Translations under genes and position numbers: made by a program
The notes under the pieces: model-generated
The model's database searches: none
The model's input: the letters and a program-made list of their open reading frames with translations, nothing else
What the model was told of the DNA's origin: nothing
Shown here: positions 33,079 through 45,800 of the stretch, piece after piece
Layout of the letters: every line of letters begins with the position of its first letter
How positions within the stretch are numbered: position 1 is the first letter of the stretch
Source: Elysia crispata
Taxonomy: Eukaryota > Mollusca > Gastropoda > Plakobranchidae
DNA length: 64,000 bases
Direction: 5' to 3'
NCBI GenBank assembly: GCA_033675545.1
Contig: JAWDGP010008106.1
Coordinates: forward strand, 62,001 to 126,000

Positions 33079-36000
33079 ATAAGACGTAGGAACGGAGACA
33101 CAGTGAAGGTGCGAGGAGTCCAGGACCTGCTTCTGGCTTCTTTCCTCCCGGTTATTTATCTAATAATTTTGAATTATTTTGTGTGAAAATTTGAGGAATT
33201 TCTGTGTGGTTTTATTTTTTATTTTAACTAATAATTAACAAAGTTGATTTTATAATAATAAAGTATTCTTTTAATTTTCACTCTGGTGTTTATCTTGTTC
33301 TTTGACTAAACCATACTTAACTGGGGGTTGAAATTTTGATAGAAAAAAAAATACTTTAAAACATCAATGCATATTCATAAGAATACGATTTGAAGATAGA
33401 ATGAAGGACTATTAAGTGATTTTGTTTAAACCACTGGTTCAAAAGGGGCTGCTAACGTTTATCCTCGTAGCTTTAAAATTATTGTTGAAGATAGAATGGA
33501 GATGCCAATTAAATTATCATGACAAGGCTGAAGAATCTTTAAGTTTAAATGATTCTTTGTAGAGGTATATTATAATATGTGAAGAGAAGACAAACTCAAA
33601 GTCAACCAGAGCGTGATATGTTCTTTCCTTTTTGTGTGTGTCTTTGTAATTGGTTGGACCAACGTCAAAATCCTCTGTGGACTGACTCATTTGAAGTTGG
33701 AAATTTTCAAATGGAATGAAACATAGCAGAGGGCAGGTTATCTGAATTTAAATATACACCTAAATTGTAATTACTGATAAACTGTTTGAAACCATAACGA
33801 TTTTCACTTTTTGGCACTAGAAGGAACTGTTGTTTCCTCTAATCTAAATATGTTTTGAACAAAATGACTTCTGCAGTTTGTATAAGAGATCCACTGTACC
33901 GTAGCACCATAAAGACAGAGAAGTGATCTAGCAATTTTTTTAATTTGCTCAGTCACACCAAAGGTAGAAACAATCCAACACCATCTTACTCTTAGCAACT
34001 CTCAAAAAAGGGCACACCCAAGATTTCATGACAGGAAAATTTCACTAAAATTTCTATCATTTGCTTCACCTAAAAGAAAAAAGAATACATGTACCTTGTA
34101 TTAAAATAATTTTAAGATAGTTTGCTGATGCATAATTGTGACTGATGATCCGTATCATAATTTTTTTTTTACATGTGTAGCTAAACCACAAAATGAGGCG
34201 TTTGCAGATCACTACTTGGGAAAATCAATCCCTTTTTCCTCAAGAAGTCTTGAAATCCTAGCTATTTAAAGTGCTTTTACTCCTGAAACAATATAAAAGT
34301 TAGAAATTATAACGGTATAAAATTAAAAGGCAGAAATTTCAGTTTTGCATTACCCAAAAATTTCTCAGCTGCAAAAAGTCTCATATTGTGGCATCGCTAC
34401 ACCTATTATCCTAAAAAAAAGATACACCCACTTCGAGATCTTCTAGATCTCTAAATGAAAGTCATTATTGGCATAGAAATGAAATAAAACACCCAAACTG
34501 AATAGGAAAAGAATAAATCACCACAGCTTATGGAATTAAAATCATCAAGGGTCTTTTCTCTTCACTTTGCTATTAAGGAAATGTGGAAATGACAAAAACA
34601 CGAAACAACAATTTGACAAAATAAATAAAACGCATGAACACTAGTATTTCACATTTGTACGGTAGACAATTTTTTCTTCGTTTATTATTTTTTTTTGTTT
34701 TTTGTTTTAAAAAGTCTCACTTGCACAATAAAACTTCAGAATGAAGTAAGTAACACTGCAGCCCCGCAAGCCATAACTTTAAATATTTACAAAAGAAAAA
34801 AAAAAGAAAGAAAAAAAAATCAACTGCAGGGGCAATGTTACTTACTTAATGCTGCAGCTAGTTGTACATATTAAAAAATTCAAGATATCCCTTAGCTGTA
34901 TGTGCACCATTTCTTTAAGAATCCATACTCACAACAGTCTGTCTCATATCACATCAGAGCTTACAACATGCTATCAAACACTCTCATACACATGACTAGC
35001 AACTTTCGATTTGGATCTTGACCGCCACTGCAAAAATGTGCACAATTTGCTTTCAAACCCTTTCAGCTAAATACATACAATGATAATGATATAATATGCA
35101 GTTGGACCTGCCAGCTGCAAAACTTAATAAAAATAAATTTTGTGGCAAAGTTTCCTTTATTTGATTGGCATTTTGAGACTGACATTTTTTTTCCTTTGAT
35201 GTAAATTTTCTCTGACAAACTAGAATGCCTACAAAATATGTTACCCCCCCTATTTTTTTTTCTTTCCCAAAATATCTAACCTGCAAATCTAAGTGTCAAA
35301 AATACAATCCCAGAGACAACACTAAGATGTAAAATGTTGTAAGACAATAGTTATGACCCTAACAACAAAACCTATTTCATTTACAAATGCCTCTTTTTGG
35401 AAAAATACTAATATGTGTAAAACCCATCATACTTCTCAGTTTCAACAGACAAAAAGTGCACACATTGCTTCAGTCACTCTGTAGTATCAAAACAATCTCT
35501 TTCACGTGCACTCTGCAACAACCCACACTGCAAAGTAAACCTCCAACAACAGATAACAGCTTTGTTAGAAATAATGTCTTTGTATGTGGAAAGCAACAAG
35601 CCTGTCCACAATCACAGACTTTATCCCTAATGCTCCCCTTCATCAACAAACCTCGTAACAAGTCGAAAATAATGCTGACCCAGCTCTCTGCAGATATGTG
35701 ATCAATGTTGATGTGAATGATGATAGGATGACTGATGACAGGAAAGGGCCAATATTTTTGTAAGTGTGACATAAAACGATCATTCATCACTAGATGTGTA
35801 TGTGTGTCAATTTTTAGAAACTAAAAAAGCTTCATTCTAGCTGTTGTGGAATGCTTCTACATATATAGTTCACAATATAAAATTAAGTTCCCAAATTCAC
35901 TCTTGTTATCCTTCACCAGAGAAAGATTTTTAGAGTACTGCCCATAAATGTTATATCAATGCAGGTTTGATCCCTGACATAATGATAACTTAATTCAAGG

Positions 36001-36828
36001 CATTAACAAATGATACAAATTCTCAATCTAAAACTTACATTAACTTAAAAATCTGACACAGCCTATAACATTGACCTAATTAAAATCCTAGACAGAACGG
36101 ATATGTTTGTTTCAAGTTCAAAAGCCTGTTGCATCTTAACATGCAATAATGGAAAGACCTGGTAAAGGAATTAAAAAAAAAATATTGCATGGCAACCCAT
36201 ATATCAGTAATTTAAAAAAAAAAGACGCAACAGGCTTTTTAGGCGCAATTCCACAATGGCTCTATCAAAAACCCCATAACCCTTTTTATCCTTTAGAGAA
36301 AAAAAAATTGGGTAAAAATGCTTAATCACAGTTTCTTCTTAACTTCTAATGATTGCACAGCCAATAAAGGATGAGTGACAAGCCCCAGTCTTTGCTCTTA
36401 ACAAATATGCAGGATCAACATGTAAATTTCTTAAAAGATAACAATTGCCCTCAAATAACACCAAGGCTGAGACAATGATTCTTGACATAAAGCCTCAAAT
36501 GTCAGTTGCTTAAAGCAATGGTCTGCTGCTGTTCTTAGTATAAATAGTATACAGTGCAGTGTAAAATTTTTGCTTTTGGACGGCCCCATCAAGTCTGCAG
36601 ACAGGTGAAAAAGGCTTGTATTTTCTGGGATATCAGAATCAGGACAACTTTCAAGAACAGCCTTGTTTGAGATCCACTGTGACAAGAAAACAGCTTAATA
36701 CTCTGTTGGTGATGGCTTGGAAGTCAACTTTCTTTATTTCCGGGGTGCATGCAGCCAATTTTGAATAAGCTCTGTCGTGAGACGAAATTGATGATCAGAG
36801 CTATGGACTTAAAGATTGGTACACTCAA
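33079..36828. other. Convergent 3' region of DHRS11-like gene and CNOT3
   Basis: The plus-strand gene ends at 33078 and the minus-strand CNOT3 ends at 36829, so this 3.75 kb must hold both 3' UTRs. A plus-strand AATAAA occurs at 33257-33262, some 180 bp after the DHRS11-like stop. A minus-strand AATAAA (plus TTTATT at 34681-34686) is one candidate for CNOT3 and would imply a 3' UTR of about 2.1 kb. No further exon or transposon was recognised. A and T homopolymers are frequent. Confidence 0.45.
33257..33262 (+). terminator. Possible poly(A) signal of DHRS11-like gene
   Basis: AATAAA about 180 bp after the stop, followed by a T-rich stretch. Confidence 0.5.
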
Positions 36829-39800
36829 CTAGTTCAAGTCTCTATCTTCCAAATACCTGTACTCAAATGTAAAACCATCTTTCTTTTTTTGGCACCACTT
36901 CTCATAATCAAAGTACACATATGTGCCCTGAGGATAAAAAAATAAAAAATAATTAGGATCTAAGCACATTTTTTGAGGACCCATTTTACCTATTTTATGT
37001 AAATAGCATAGGGCCAATAGTAAAAAAGTCTAGTTTATCCCCTCAAAAACATCTTTAATTTACATATTTATAAATCTAGGACCTTGATTTTGAAAATATT
37101 TCTCATTTCAAAAATCCTTTTAAGTGAGCATTATCATGAGTTATGATTAATATTATTGACGGTATTGTCTTTAGCAGCACTCCTATTGATTGAGTTAAAA
37201 TTTCAAGGACACGAAAAGCAAAATGACCTGCTCAAACTCCTCAGTTATTTGCTTTGGCTCTTCATGTCTCTGAAACCACATCAAATACTTTGTATGGAAC
37301 CGCCAAGATTGTTTCTTCAAAGCCTTTGCTGCCAAGTATTGAGCTTTTGTTCCCTGTAAAAGATGAAAAAAATTTCCATCTGATATGCATTTATCACCTT
37401 TTTTTTTCTTAAAGCAAACAAAAAAAAAAGGTTCTCACCAAGCATTGAAACCAATATAAATAAATTTCTCTTCAGTTATTCATCATATACTGAAAAATGA
37501 TAATTATAATCTTCGTATCAGTGCATGCACAGGTATGTCAAGGATTAAAATTAAAATTCATTTACTAACAGTTAGAAACAATAATTAGATGAAACTAGAA
37601 ATTAATACAAGTAAATATATGAACTGACAAGGCTTAGATTTTGCCTAATAAATTTCCTGATTTCTGTAGGTGTTTGGCTACTACAATGATAACTTTAAAA
37701 AAAGCAGTGACTTTTACAAAGAGATTAATGGAAATATGGCAGAGACATCTAATTTATTTTCACAAAATAACATCAAATTGTTATGTTGGGCTGAAATAAG
37801 ATGAAAATATGAAAGACCACAAAAACAAAACTCACACACAAAAAACAACAAAACAAAGCAGACTTTGCTCTAGGAAAAAATAATTACTTGAATTTTGCAT
37901 TAGCTCTATGGACATGTATGCTTAAATAGGTAAACCTATTGCCCAGACCTGCCACTCTCCATAGAAAGAAAATGTGAATGATTCTGTAAAAAAATCTGAA
38001 TCTGCTAAAAATAATGTGAATGACTCGCTTTGTTTTGCCTTCTACAGCATACATTACAAATCACATAATGCGTTTTTCGTTGAATGTTCATTCATCAGTA
38101 TAGCTCTGAATTATGAAAAAAAAACCTTTCTTAGCTTGTAATTTTTCCTTGAGAAAATTTTTAATTACATACATCTTTCAGTTTAAATCAAGTACTCTAA
38201 TACAATACTTTTAAGTGACTCAATAAACTGGGTGGCATTGGTATTTGATGAATTCACAAAGAGCAGAGCTGCCAACCTAGCTCGTTTGGGAAGTGCACAA
38301 CATGACCGCAAAAGATTTATTTTTATATGAAAAGGAGTAAAAAGTACTCCTCACCAAAAAAGTAAAAAAAAAAGAGATATGATGTTGTATTCCTGATTTT
38401 AGATTATTTTTCTACATTATGTTTAGGCCTTTCTCACACTTGACTTGGAAAACTATAAATCTTAAGAATTTTGCTAGATCCAGCCAGCTATTGAAAATTT
38501 AACCAGATATTTCATGTGGAGCAAATTAACAATTTGGTGGAAAGTTGTAATATTTTGTTTTATAAACAATCTAAAGAGCGTTATCCACTCTATTGTTCAA
38601 TCACTTCATTGAGAAACAGGCCAATTTAAGTGAAAAAAATTCACTATGACAGTGAGATTAGTTCAGCATGATTTAGATGTAACCTAGATCTATATTAAAT
38701 AAAACAATAAAAATCATACATTTTGTGCAGATTGAAAAGTTTGCATCCGGATAAAGGGTCCAAAAAGATTGATCTTATTGCAGTACACCTCGAATCCAAA
38801 GAACACCTTGCATTCAACGAATAGAGTAAAATCCCCCTTTTTTTCCTCTTTAGACTCTCTTAAAATAACTTGCATCAAACGAACTAATCTCAGACCTGTC
38901 CACGGGTTCAACGAACTTAAACTATTGGCAAATCCACTATAGAATGCTTTTCTGCTTAGAAACTGTGTGGTTGAAATTCAATCAAAAGGTCCCCTGTCTG
39001 CTGTTAAGAAATACTTGAAGTATATAGAAGTTGGGCACCGATTATGCCATAGCATTTATACTAAGGGTAGGACAGAGCAAAGTACTGATATACAGGGAAA
39101 AGATGATAAAATGAGAGGGGGAAGTGGGCAAGGAACGGCAGCAAATGCATGGGGAGATCATGATACAGGATCAAAGAGCTAAAACCGCGGTAACTTGGGC
39201 AATGATGATAAGGGTAAAGAGTAGCTTCACAGACATGTGGTTAGTTGATATAAACAAAAGAGATAATTATGTGGTAATTTCACGTTGGTTAGTTACTTCC
39301 CTTGTGGTGCCTTGTGTCATAGCTCCAACGAACCTTGCATTCAATAAACTGTTACATATGACTAAACTAGTTCGTTGAGACTGAGGTGTACTGTATCAGA
39401 TCTTAGATCTAAATCTCGATATGATTTTAATTTTTAAAGACCTACAATTATTATGGAGTCTTGTGACATTTCATCTTGATTTACTCTAAATAGACTAGTT
39501 CTATTTAGGATTTCTCAAATGATCTTCATAGCCGCCAAGACCTAGATGAAAAAAGGAATGCCCTGCAGTAGAAATTCTTATAACGTTAAGTTTGTTGGAA
39601 ATAATGGCAAAGTCTGGATATGTAGATAGAAGGAAGGTGAAATGCAGATGAATAAACGATAAAGTAAACAACTCGGCAAAATCAATATCCAGGGTTGTCG
39701 CAACTAAAATATTAATATCAATTTCGATGCCGCATTTGATAATATATTACAAAAAAAAAACAATATCGATATAATATAACCTTATCATTTGTATCTATTC

Positions 39801-42800
39801 TTTCGTGCAGGCTGTCTGTTGATCTTGAAGGCCTAAAAATAATGATAATAATAACTAAAAAAAAACTGAAATCTTCATTGTGGAGGTGAAAACTTAGTTT
39901 GGAAAAAAAGTGGAATATTTCCTACATACTCGGAAAATGACCATAAAGAATTGGAACAATTTCGATAAAACTGGAATAAATGGATTGGCAGGTCTGTATT
40001 GCCCCATCATAGTAACAAAAACGCATGTTTGGCCACACAACTCTTCATCAAGGCCCTTTGATTTACAAGTCACATTATATTGCCAAAATTCTACCTCCAT
40101 ATAATAAAATATGAAGAAAAGCGTTTCCGTGTTGCACCGCTGGTAAAATTCAACAGTCTCTGCATGAGGAATTGAAGCTGACCAATAGTATGCTGGCGTT
40201 AGACAAGGATTGCGTGGCAGAAAATGTCTGGGGAGAAAATTCAATTCCATTTAGAAACCTTTCCACATTTTAATCAAATCAATGTCAAATGTAGTAAATC
40301 AGCCATGTTTTGAAAGATATTAATGTTTACATTGACTTCTCTAGGTATTAAAACGTTTCCTTTTTTTTTTACAACAAAGGCCAAATCTTGTAAATATCCC
40401 TGGTTGTAACAGGAATTAACGTGTATTTTAGCTTCACTAGAAAATTAAGCATTAGCATATGACTTACATCACAAAAGATGCTTTTTATAAAACCCAAAAC
40501 ATTACATTGTTCAGAGATATTTCCAATTTTTGTGATATTTTTCTTTTAGTTGTTGGACACCTCTAAAGCAAGTGGTTTTATTAGAGGGGCTAATTCACCT
40601 GTCTTTACAGAATGCAGTCTAATATCTAAGGTTCAAGCTAATCAATCTCATATTCTGGTATTTGTAGGTGGTGTTTCTCAACTTTCAAAATGATGTAAAA
40701 TTTCAACTCATGTTTTTTCAAGGGGACATCAAGACAACTTAAGATCATTTCGGTTATTAATTTAAAAAAAAAAACATGTGAAACAGGCAAGGCTGAAACA
40801 AAACAAAAAAAAATGAAATTTCACACTTGTGCTAAGAGGTCAGAGTGGCCGTTAAGCCTTTCTTATATCATTCTACATATTTTCTACTAGAGCCCATGCT
40901 GCTGCTGAATCAAAAAGTATTGCTTACTTCCATTATTTTTTCTGAGAGAACTACTTTTAATACGTACTAGTGAATATTGAGCAAACAAAATTATTTCAAT
41001 TGATCAACCTTAATTCACTAAAAAAAAAACCCACCAAAACAATTTTAAAAATAAGAGCCATATGTGAAAAAAATGTGGAGGTGATTTAATAAAATAAAAC
41101 TAAATATGCAATTTAGTACAACACTGCCAAAGCCTTTTATTTAGCTTTTAAGAATAAACTGCCCTACTCCTTTTACACCGCAATAATAAACCTGATATAC
41201 CTCATGCGCTCAGAATCTGAGGGGTGTGGAAGGTGGTGGAATGCTGCATCCACCATGTCAGACTGGTAATGCTGCTCCTTTGAGAGCAACACAGACCCCA
41301 GAGGTGCCATGCCTAATAAAGGATTTAAGTGTATCGTGTTGGTCTGCACAGCAGGTGGCATCTGCTGCTGGGGCAGCTGTGATGACAGCTGCTGCTGCTG
41401 GTCTGATAAACTCACTGAGCACTGCTCTGATGATGAAGGGGCGGTGGGCTGAGAAGGGACTTGTTGTGTCATGTAAACATCTGAATGGCAAGAGAAAAAA
41501 ATGAGAATATCAACTCCTAATAATCTTCCCTTTAATAAATAAATAAATAAACAAAATTGGCCACCAAATTTAGATCAAGATTAGATGGGCTCATCTCTGA
41601 GGAGATTGCTTTTATACCTAGAAAAGTCATAAAAATATTAAACTGAACTCAATCTTATTCCAAGGGATTATTGATTTTTGAACACAGCTCTGAGTTTGTA
41701 AACATTTCAAAATATCAGATCTTTCATATTCCATCTTCATAAAATTGATTAATTGAAGTTTTGACATTCAAAAGTTGCTTTACTACTTGAAAAAAATTAT
41801 ACCATTACAACTCTTGCTTCTGTAGTTCAGAACACCAAAAAAATGATCAAATATCATAGGTAAAACTGTTGGAAGAATACAAAAATTCAGAAGCCCATTA
41901 TTATTGTATCAAATCCAGTTCCACTAAAAAGAGCAAACTGCATAGCCTAATGTCTACAAAGCTCAAAATATCATATACAGTAGAATCACTTAAACCGAAA
42001 TTTTGGGGCCCTTTGAATTCATTTCGGTTTAAAGCTAGTTTTGTTTTCAGTCATTTTTCAGGGGAAGTAACCGCTATTTCTGTTGCCTTCCCAACAATAA
42101 CTAGGCCTGACAATGAAACATTCATTGCTCTGGCTTGTCGAAACCAGAGAAACACTGCTTCTTCCAGCTCTTCATTACTGCAAAGTTTCATTTTCTAGGT
42201 AGTCGGGAGAAATTTTGAATCTTCACGAGTCTTTTGTAACTTCTCCCTGTCTTTCAAAATTGTAGACAGCGTTGAGTTTGGGATGCTATGTTTTTTACAG
42301 ATCTCTGTCTTCGATAGGTTCTTTTCATCCACTTCGGATAAGATTTTCAGTTTAAATTCCAATATGTAAGCAGAGTGCTTTCTTTTCGACATCTTAGAGT
42401 TGCATAAAGCTAAATGTTGAAAACTATCGCAAGTTGTAGGCCTAATGCGAATTAGAAATTAGAGCACATGTACTGATCAGTAGCACTGCGTCGATGTTCA
42501 ATGACGACGATGTAACATACAACTGCCTTACAAAGAATGCAGTATCACTGTGCATCGGACGAAGAAAGAAGGCTCCGTGTGTCTATCTCTACCGTCTCAC
42601 AAAGCACTAGACCTCTATTCACACACATACACCCGCAAAAGCACAACCACTGACTGCGCGAGCGAGACGGTGCAGTGGCGATCCCTTGCGTGAATGTCCA
42701 ATCACCATCGCTTACCACCGCCACCACCCCTCCTCATTCCCATTCATCGACTGTGTGGGTGCGGGTCTAGTGCAGGGCTTGATAGGTGTGCCCCTCCCCA

Positions 42801-45800
42801 CCCCCCATCAGCTATTATATGTCGAAAACGCCTACTCTTCCCTTCACATGTACCAAGCATTGGGTGTGTTTTGATTTTTTTCCCCCTGGGTTAATAAAGA
42901 GAAGGGGAAGAAAGAGAAAAAATAGAGAAAAGTTATTTCGATTTAAAGGCAGTGCCGTTTCGAAGCATTTCGGTTTATCACGGGAAAGGGTTCAAAGGCA
43001 AAGAGGAAATTCGCACAATTATCGATTTTTTTTCGGTTCATCGAATTTTTCTGTTTAGCAGCTTTCGGTTTAAAGTGATTCTACTGCATGTTAAAATCAA
43101 GGCTAAGAATAAGTTCACATTATATGAAAGTATGTTAATGCATTTGATCAGTTTAAAAAGGACATTTGGGCCTGAAAATGTCATATCATGAGCACAATAA
43201 ACATCAGGTTGTTTGTTTGAAAAAACAAAAACAAACAAAATAAAAACTCACTTGACGGATCAACAGGTGTCCGAGATGAAGGCATTTTTTCTAGTTCAGC
43301 ATTTGCAATAACTTGTTGTGCCATTGTTCGTAAGGACAATTCATCATTCTTTGATGAAATTGGAGAGAAGATAAATGTGATATTTAAAGCAAGTTGCTGT
43401 GCTATGTTTAATAGTGATTACAGATCTACACTTAAATTCAAAAAATTTTTTACATGATAAAACACCAACTAAAGGCTTTTTGGGTGACAATTCTTGCAAA
43501 GATACAAGCAAATCTATAATATGTCACAAGGGATCATCAAATGTATTTGCAATTTTTAATAAAAGCTTTTTTGACAGTTTTCTATTTAGAGTATGTACAC
43601 ATTAAAAAAAAAAAAAAAAATTTGGTTCAGTAAATACACCAAGAAGAGTGCGAAGTTAAAATGTCAAAATCCTGAAGCATATAACTTATAAGATAATAAT
43701 GTACCTCTGAACACATTTTTTGATTTATAAATGAGACTTTCTCTGGTTTTGGAGTGCTACTTTCATCTGTCCTGTATAGTGCTATCAATATTTGGTGACA
43801 AGTCTATCTATCAATGCTAATTTACCCTCTATCTATCTATTTAACCTTTTGACTGCGCTGTAGACGTAACAGGTTCACCCTCCCATTAGAGAGTCCCTGT
43901 GCACTGAGGAAGTACTAGATACATCCATATTCTGATAGGCTTATTAGAAAAATCTTGAAACACAATGAGGGGAAAAACATGTAGCAGCCAGAGTAATGAG
44001 GGTGATAAAAAAAAATCTTCATGCACGCAATTATACTAAATTTGTTTTACAAAGACCCTGAAAAAGTTAAGAACTCTTAAGATCAATGCTAGTCTTGTAA
44101 AAATATGAAAAATACCAAAATTACCTTCACTTTTTGTGAAGAAGGGCCACCTACACTCAGAGGACCGTTAAGAGGAGGGCCATCTGTCCGACTACTATGA
44201 ACTTGTGAGGAGTTGATGGCAGAAGAGGCTGAAGAATTAACAGTATTGACAGAAGGGGCAGCAGTTCCTGCAACAACTTGTGGTGATGGGGCAGACGGCA
44301 CAGAGGGATTTCCCGACGAGGTCAAAGAGACAGAGTTTGTATTTGTTGTGCCTGATAAATTACTACTGCTTGATAGACTCCCTGTTGCAGAATGCTCAAC
44401 AGAATTTATGTGAGGTTTTGATGAGTCTGTGAAATTAAAGAAATAAAAGACTGTTTACAAGACGGTAAATTTATGCAATGTCTTCAAATATTTCTTTTAA
44501 ATGCTTTGCGAAGAAAAGAAATATGCATTCACAAAATAAGTACTCCTACAAGATAGCTAAATCTATTTAGCCACCAATAAATATAAATATTACACCTGAA
44601 TTAAAGGCTTAAAGAGTCTTCATTTTTCCTAAAGAATTGAATCTTGTTTGTATGATTAATTCTTAACATGTTTTAAAACTATCAAGCAGCAAAGCAAAAG
44701 CTTTTATGAAGCTAAACCTACCAATGCTTGGCAGTACACAAATGGGGATTACAAAAAAATAAAGGATACAGAAAGACAAATAAATAGATTAACATGCTTC
44801 AGCAAAAACTGGAAAGTAAATAATGTAAAAAGATTGACAGCTTTTAATTGGCTTTATAATTAAGAGGTAAGCATAAAATTTACAAATGTACTGTATAGAT
44901 TTGTAAAACAAAAAAATAATTTTTTTTGCTTACTTGTTCATTCCTGTTACTCTAACAAACAGTTAATGACACAAAGAAAAACTTACAAGCCACAAAACTT
45001 TTCATATATTAAGAAAACTCTTTGACAGCTATATTGTTTTCCCCAATTTTTCCTACAAAAAAAAATTCTTTTTCCCCTATCAATTTAAATAGAAAGCATC
45101 AGATACCATAACACCAAACTTGTTTGAAAAATCGTGCAAGTACATCAAATGAAGACAGAGATACAGAATGGAGATTGATTTAGCTTTGGGTTATGGCAAA
45201 ATCCCCCATCTTCCACCTCCAATTCTCTTCTGAAATATTGGTGTCAATCAACATGAAAAGACACACGAAGTGAGCTCTTGAAAACCAGCAGCTATGTTGA
45301 AAATTTAAACCATTATTGAAGGATATAACAAATATAAATCTGTTCTTCAAATTTCTAAACAAAAGCTATCTATCCTAAAACACCTCTGAATAAAATAACA
45401 AATTAATAGTAAGAAGTTTTTAACACCACCTGATAGGATACGTTTTTGTTTTCAAAAGAATATGACAATAATCAGCCTTACCTAAATATTCTACACAAAA
45501 AATCTTTTAGACCATTTCACCAACATCGCCTAAATTACACACCCAGAATAACAACACTAAATTATTAGCCCTTCCATTTGAGAATAAGATTAGGTCACTT
45601 TAAGCACATGCTTTCTACTTTGTCCACTGAATCTTAACAGCTAAAACTAGTCATGAATTTGTGGAGAGATATAGGAACCATAACATCTGATTCTTCATGA
45701 CAGATGAAAAAGAAAATTGACAAATGAAAAGTCAAGATGTGTTTTAGGACAAGTGAATCCAAATTACAGTGGTACATTTACAAAGTTTCCAAATGTACGT

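Larger units (their letters stand above)
36829..41480 (-). other. CNOT3: CNOT3 NOT-box exons (16-19)
   Basis: Exons 16-19 encode about residues 515-726. Exon 16 holds the NLPLLGM-type turn ([12 protein letters not shown]) and [13 protein letters not shown]. Exon 17 holds [11 protein letters not shown] and [20 protein letters not shown]. Exon 18 holds [20 protein letters not shown] and [10 protein letters not shown]. Exon 19 holds [20 protein letters not shown]. This is the NOT2/3/5 domain, which forms a heterodimer with CNOT2 and binds CNOT1. It is the most conserved part of the gene, and no key residue looks lost. Confidence 0.95.
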
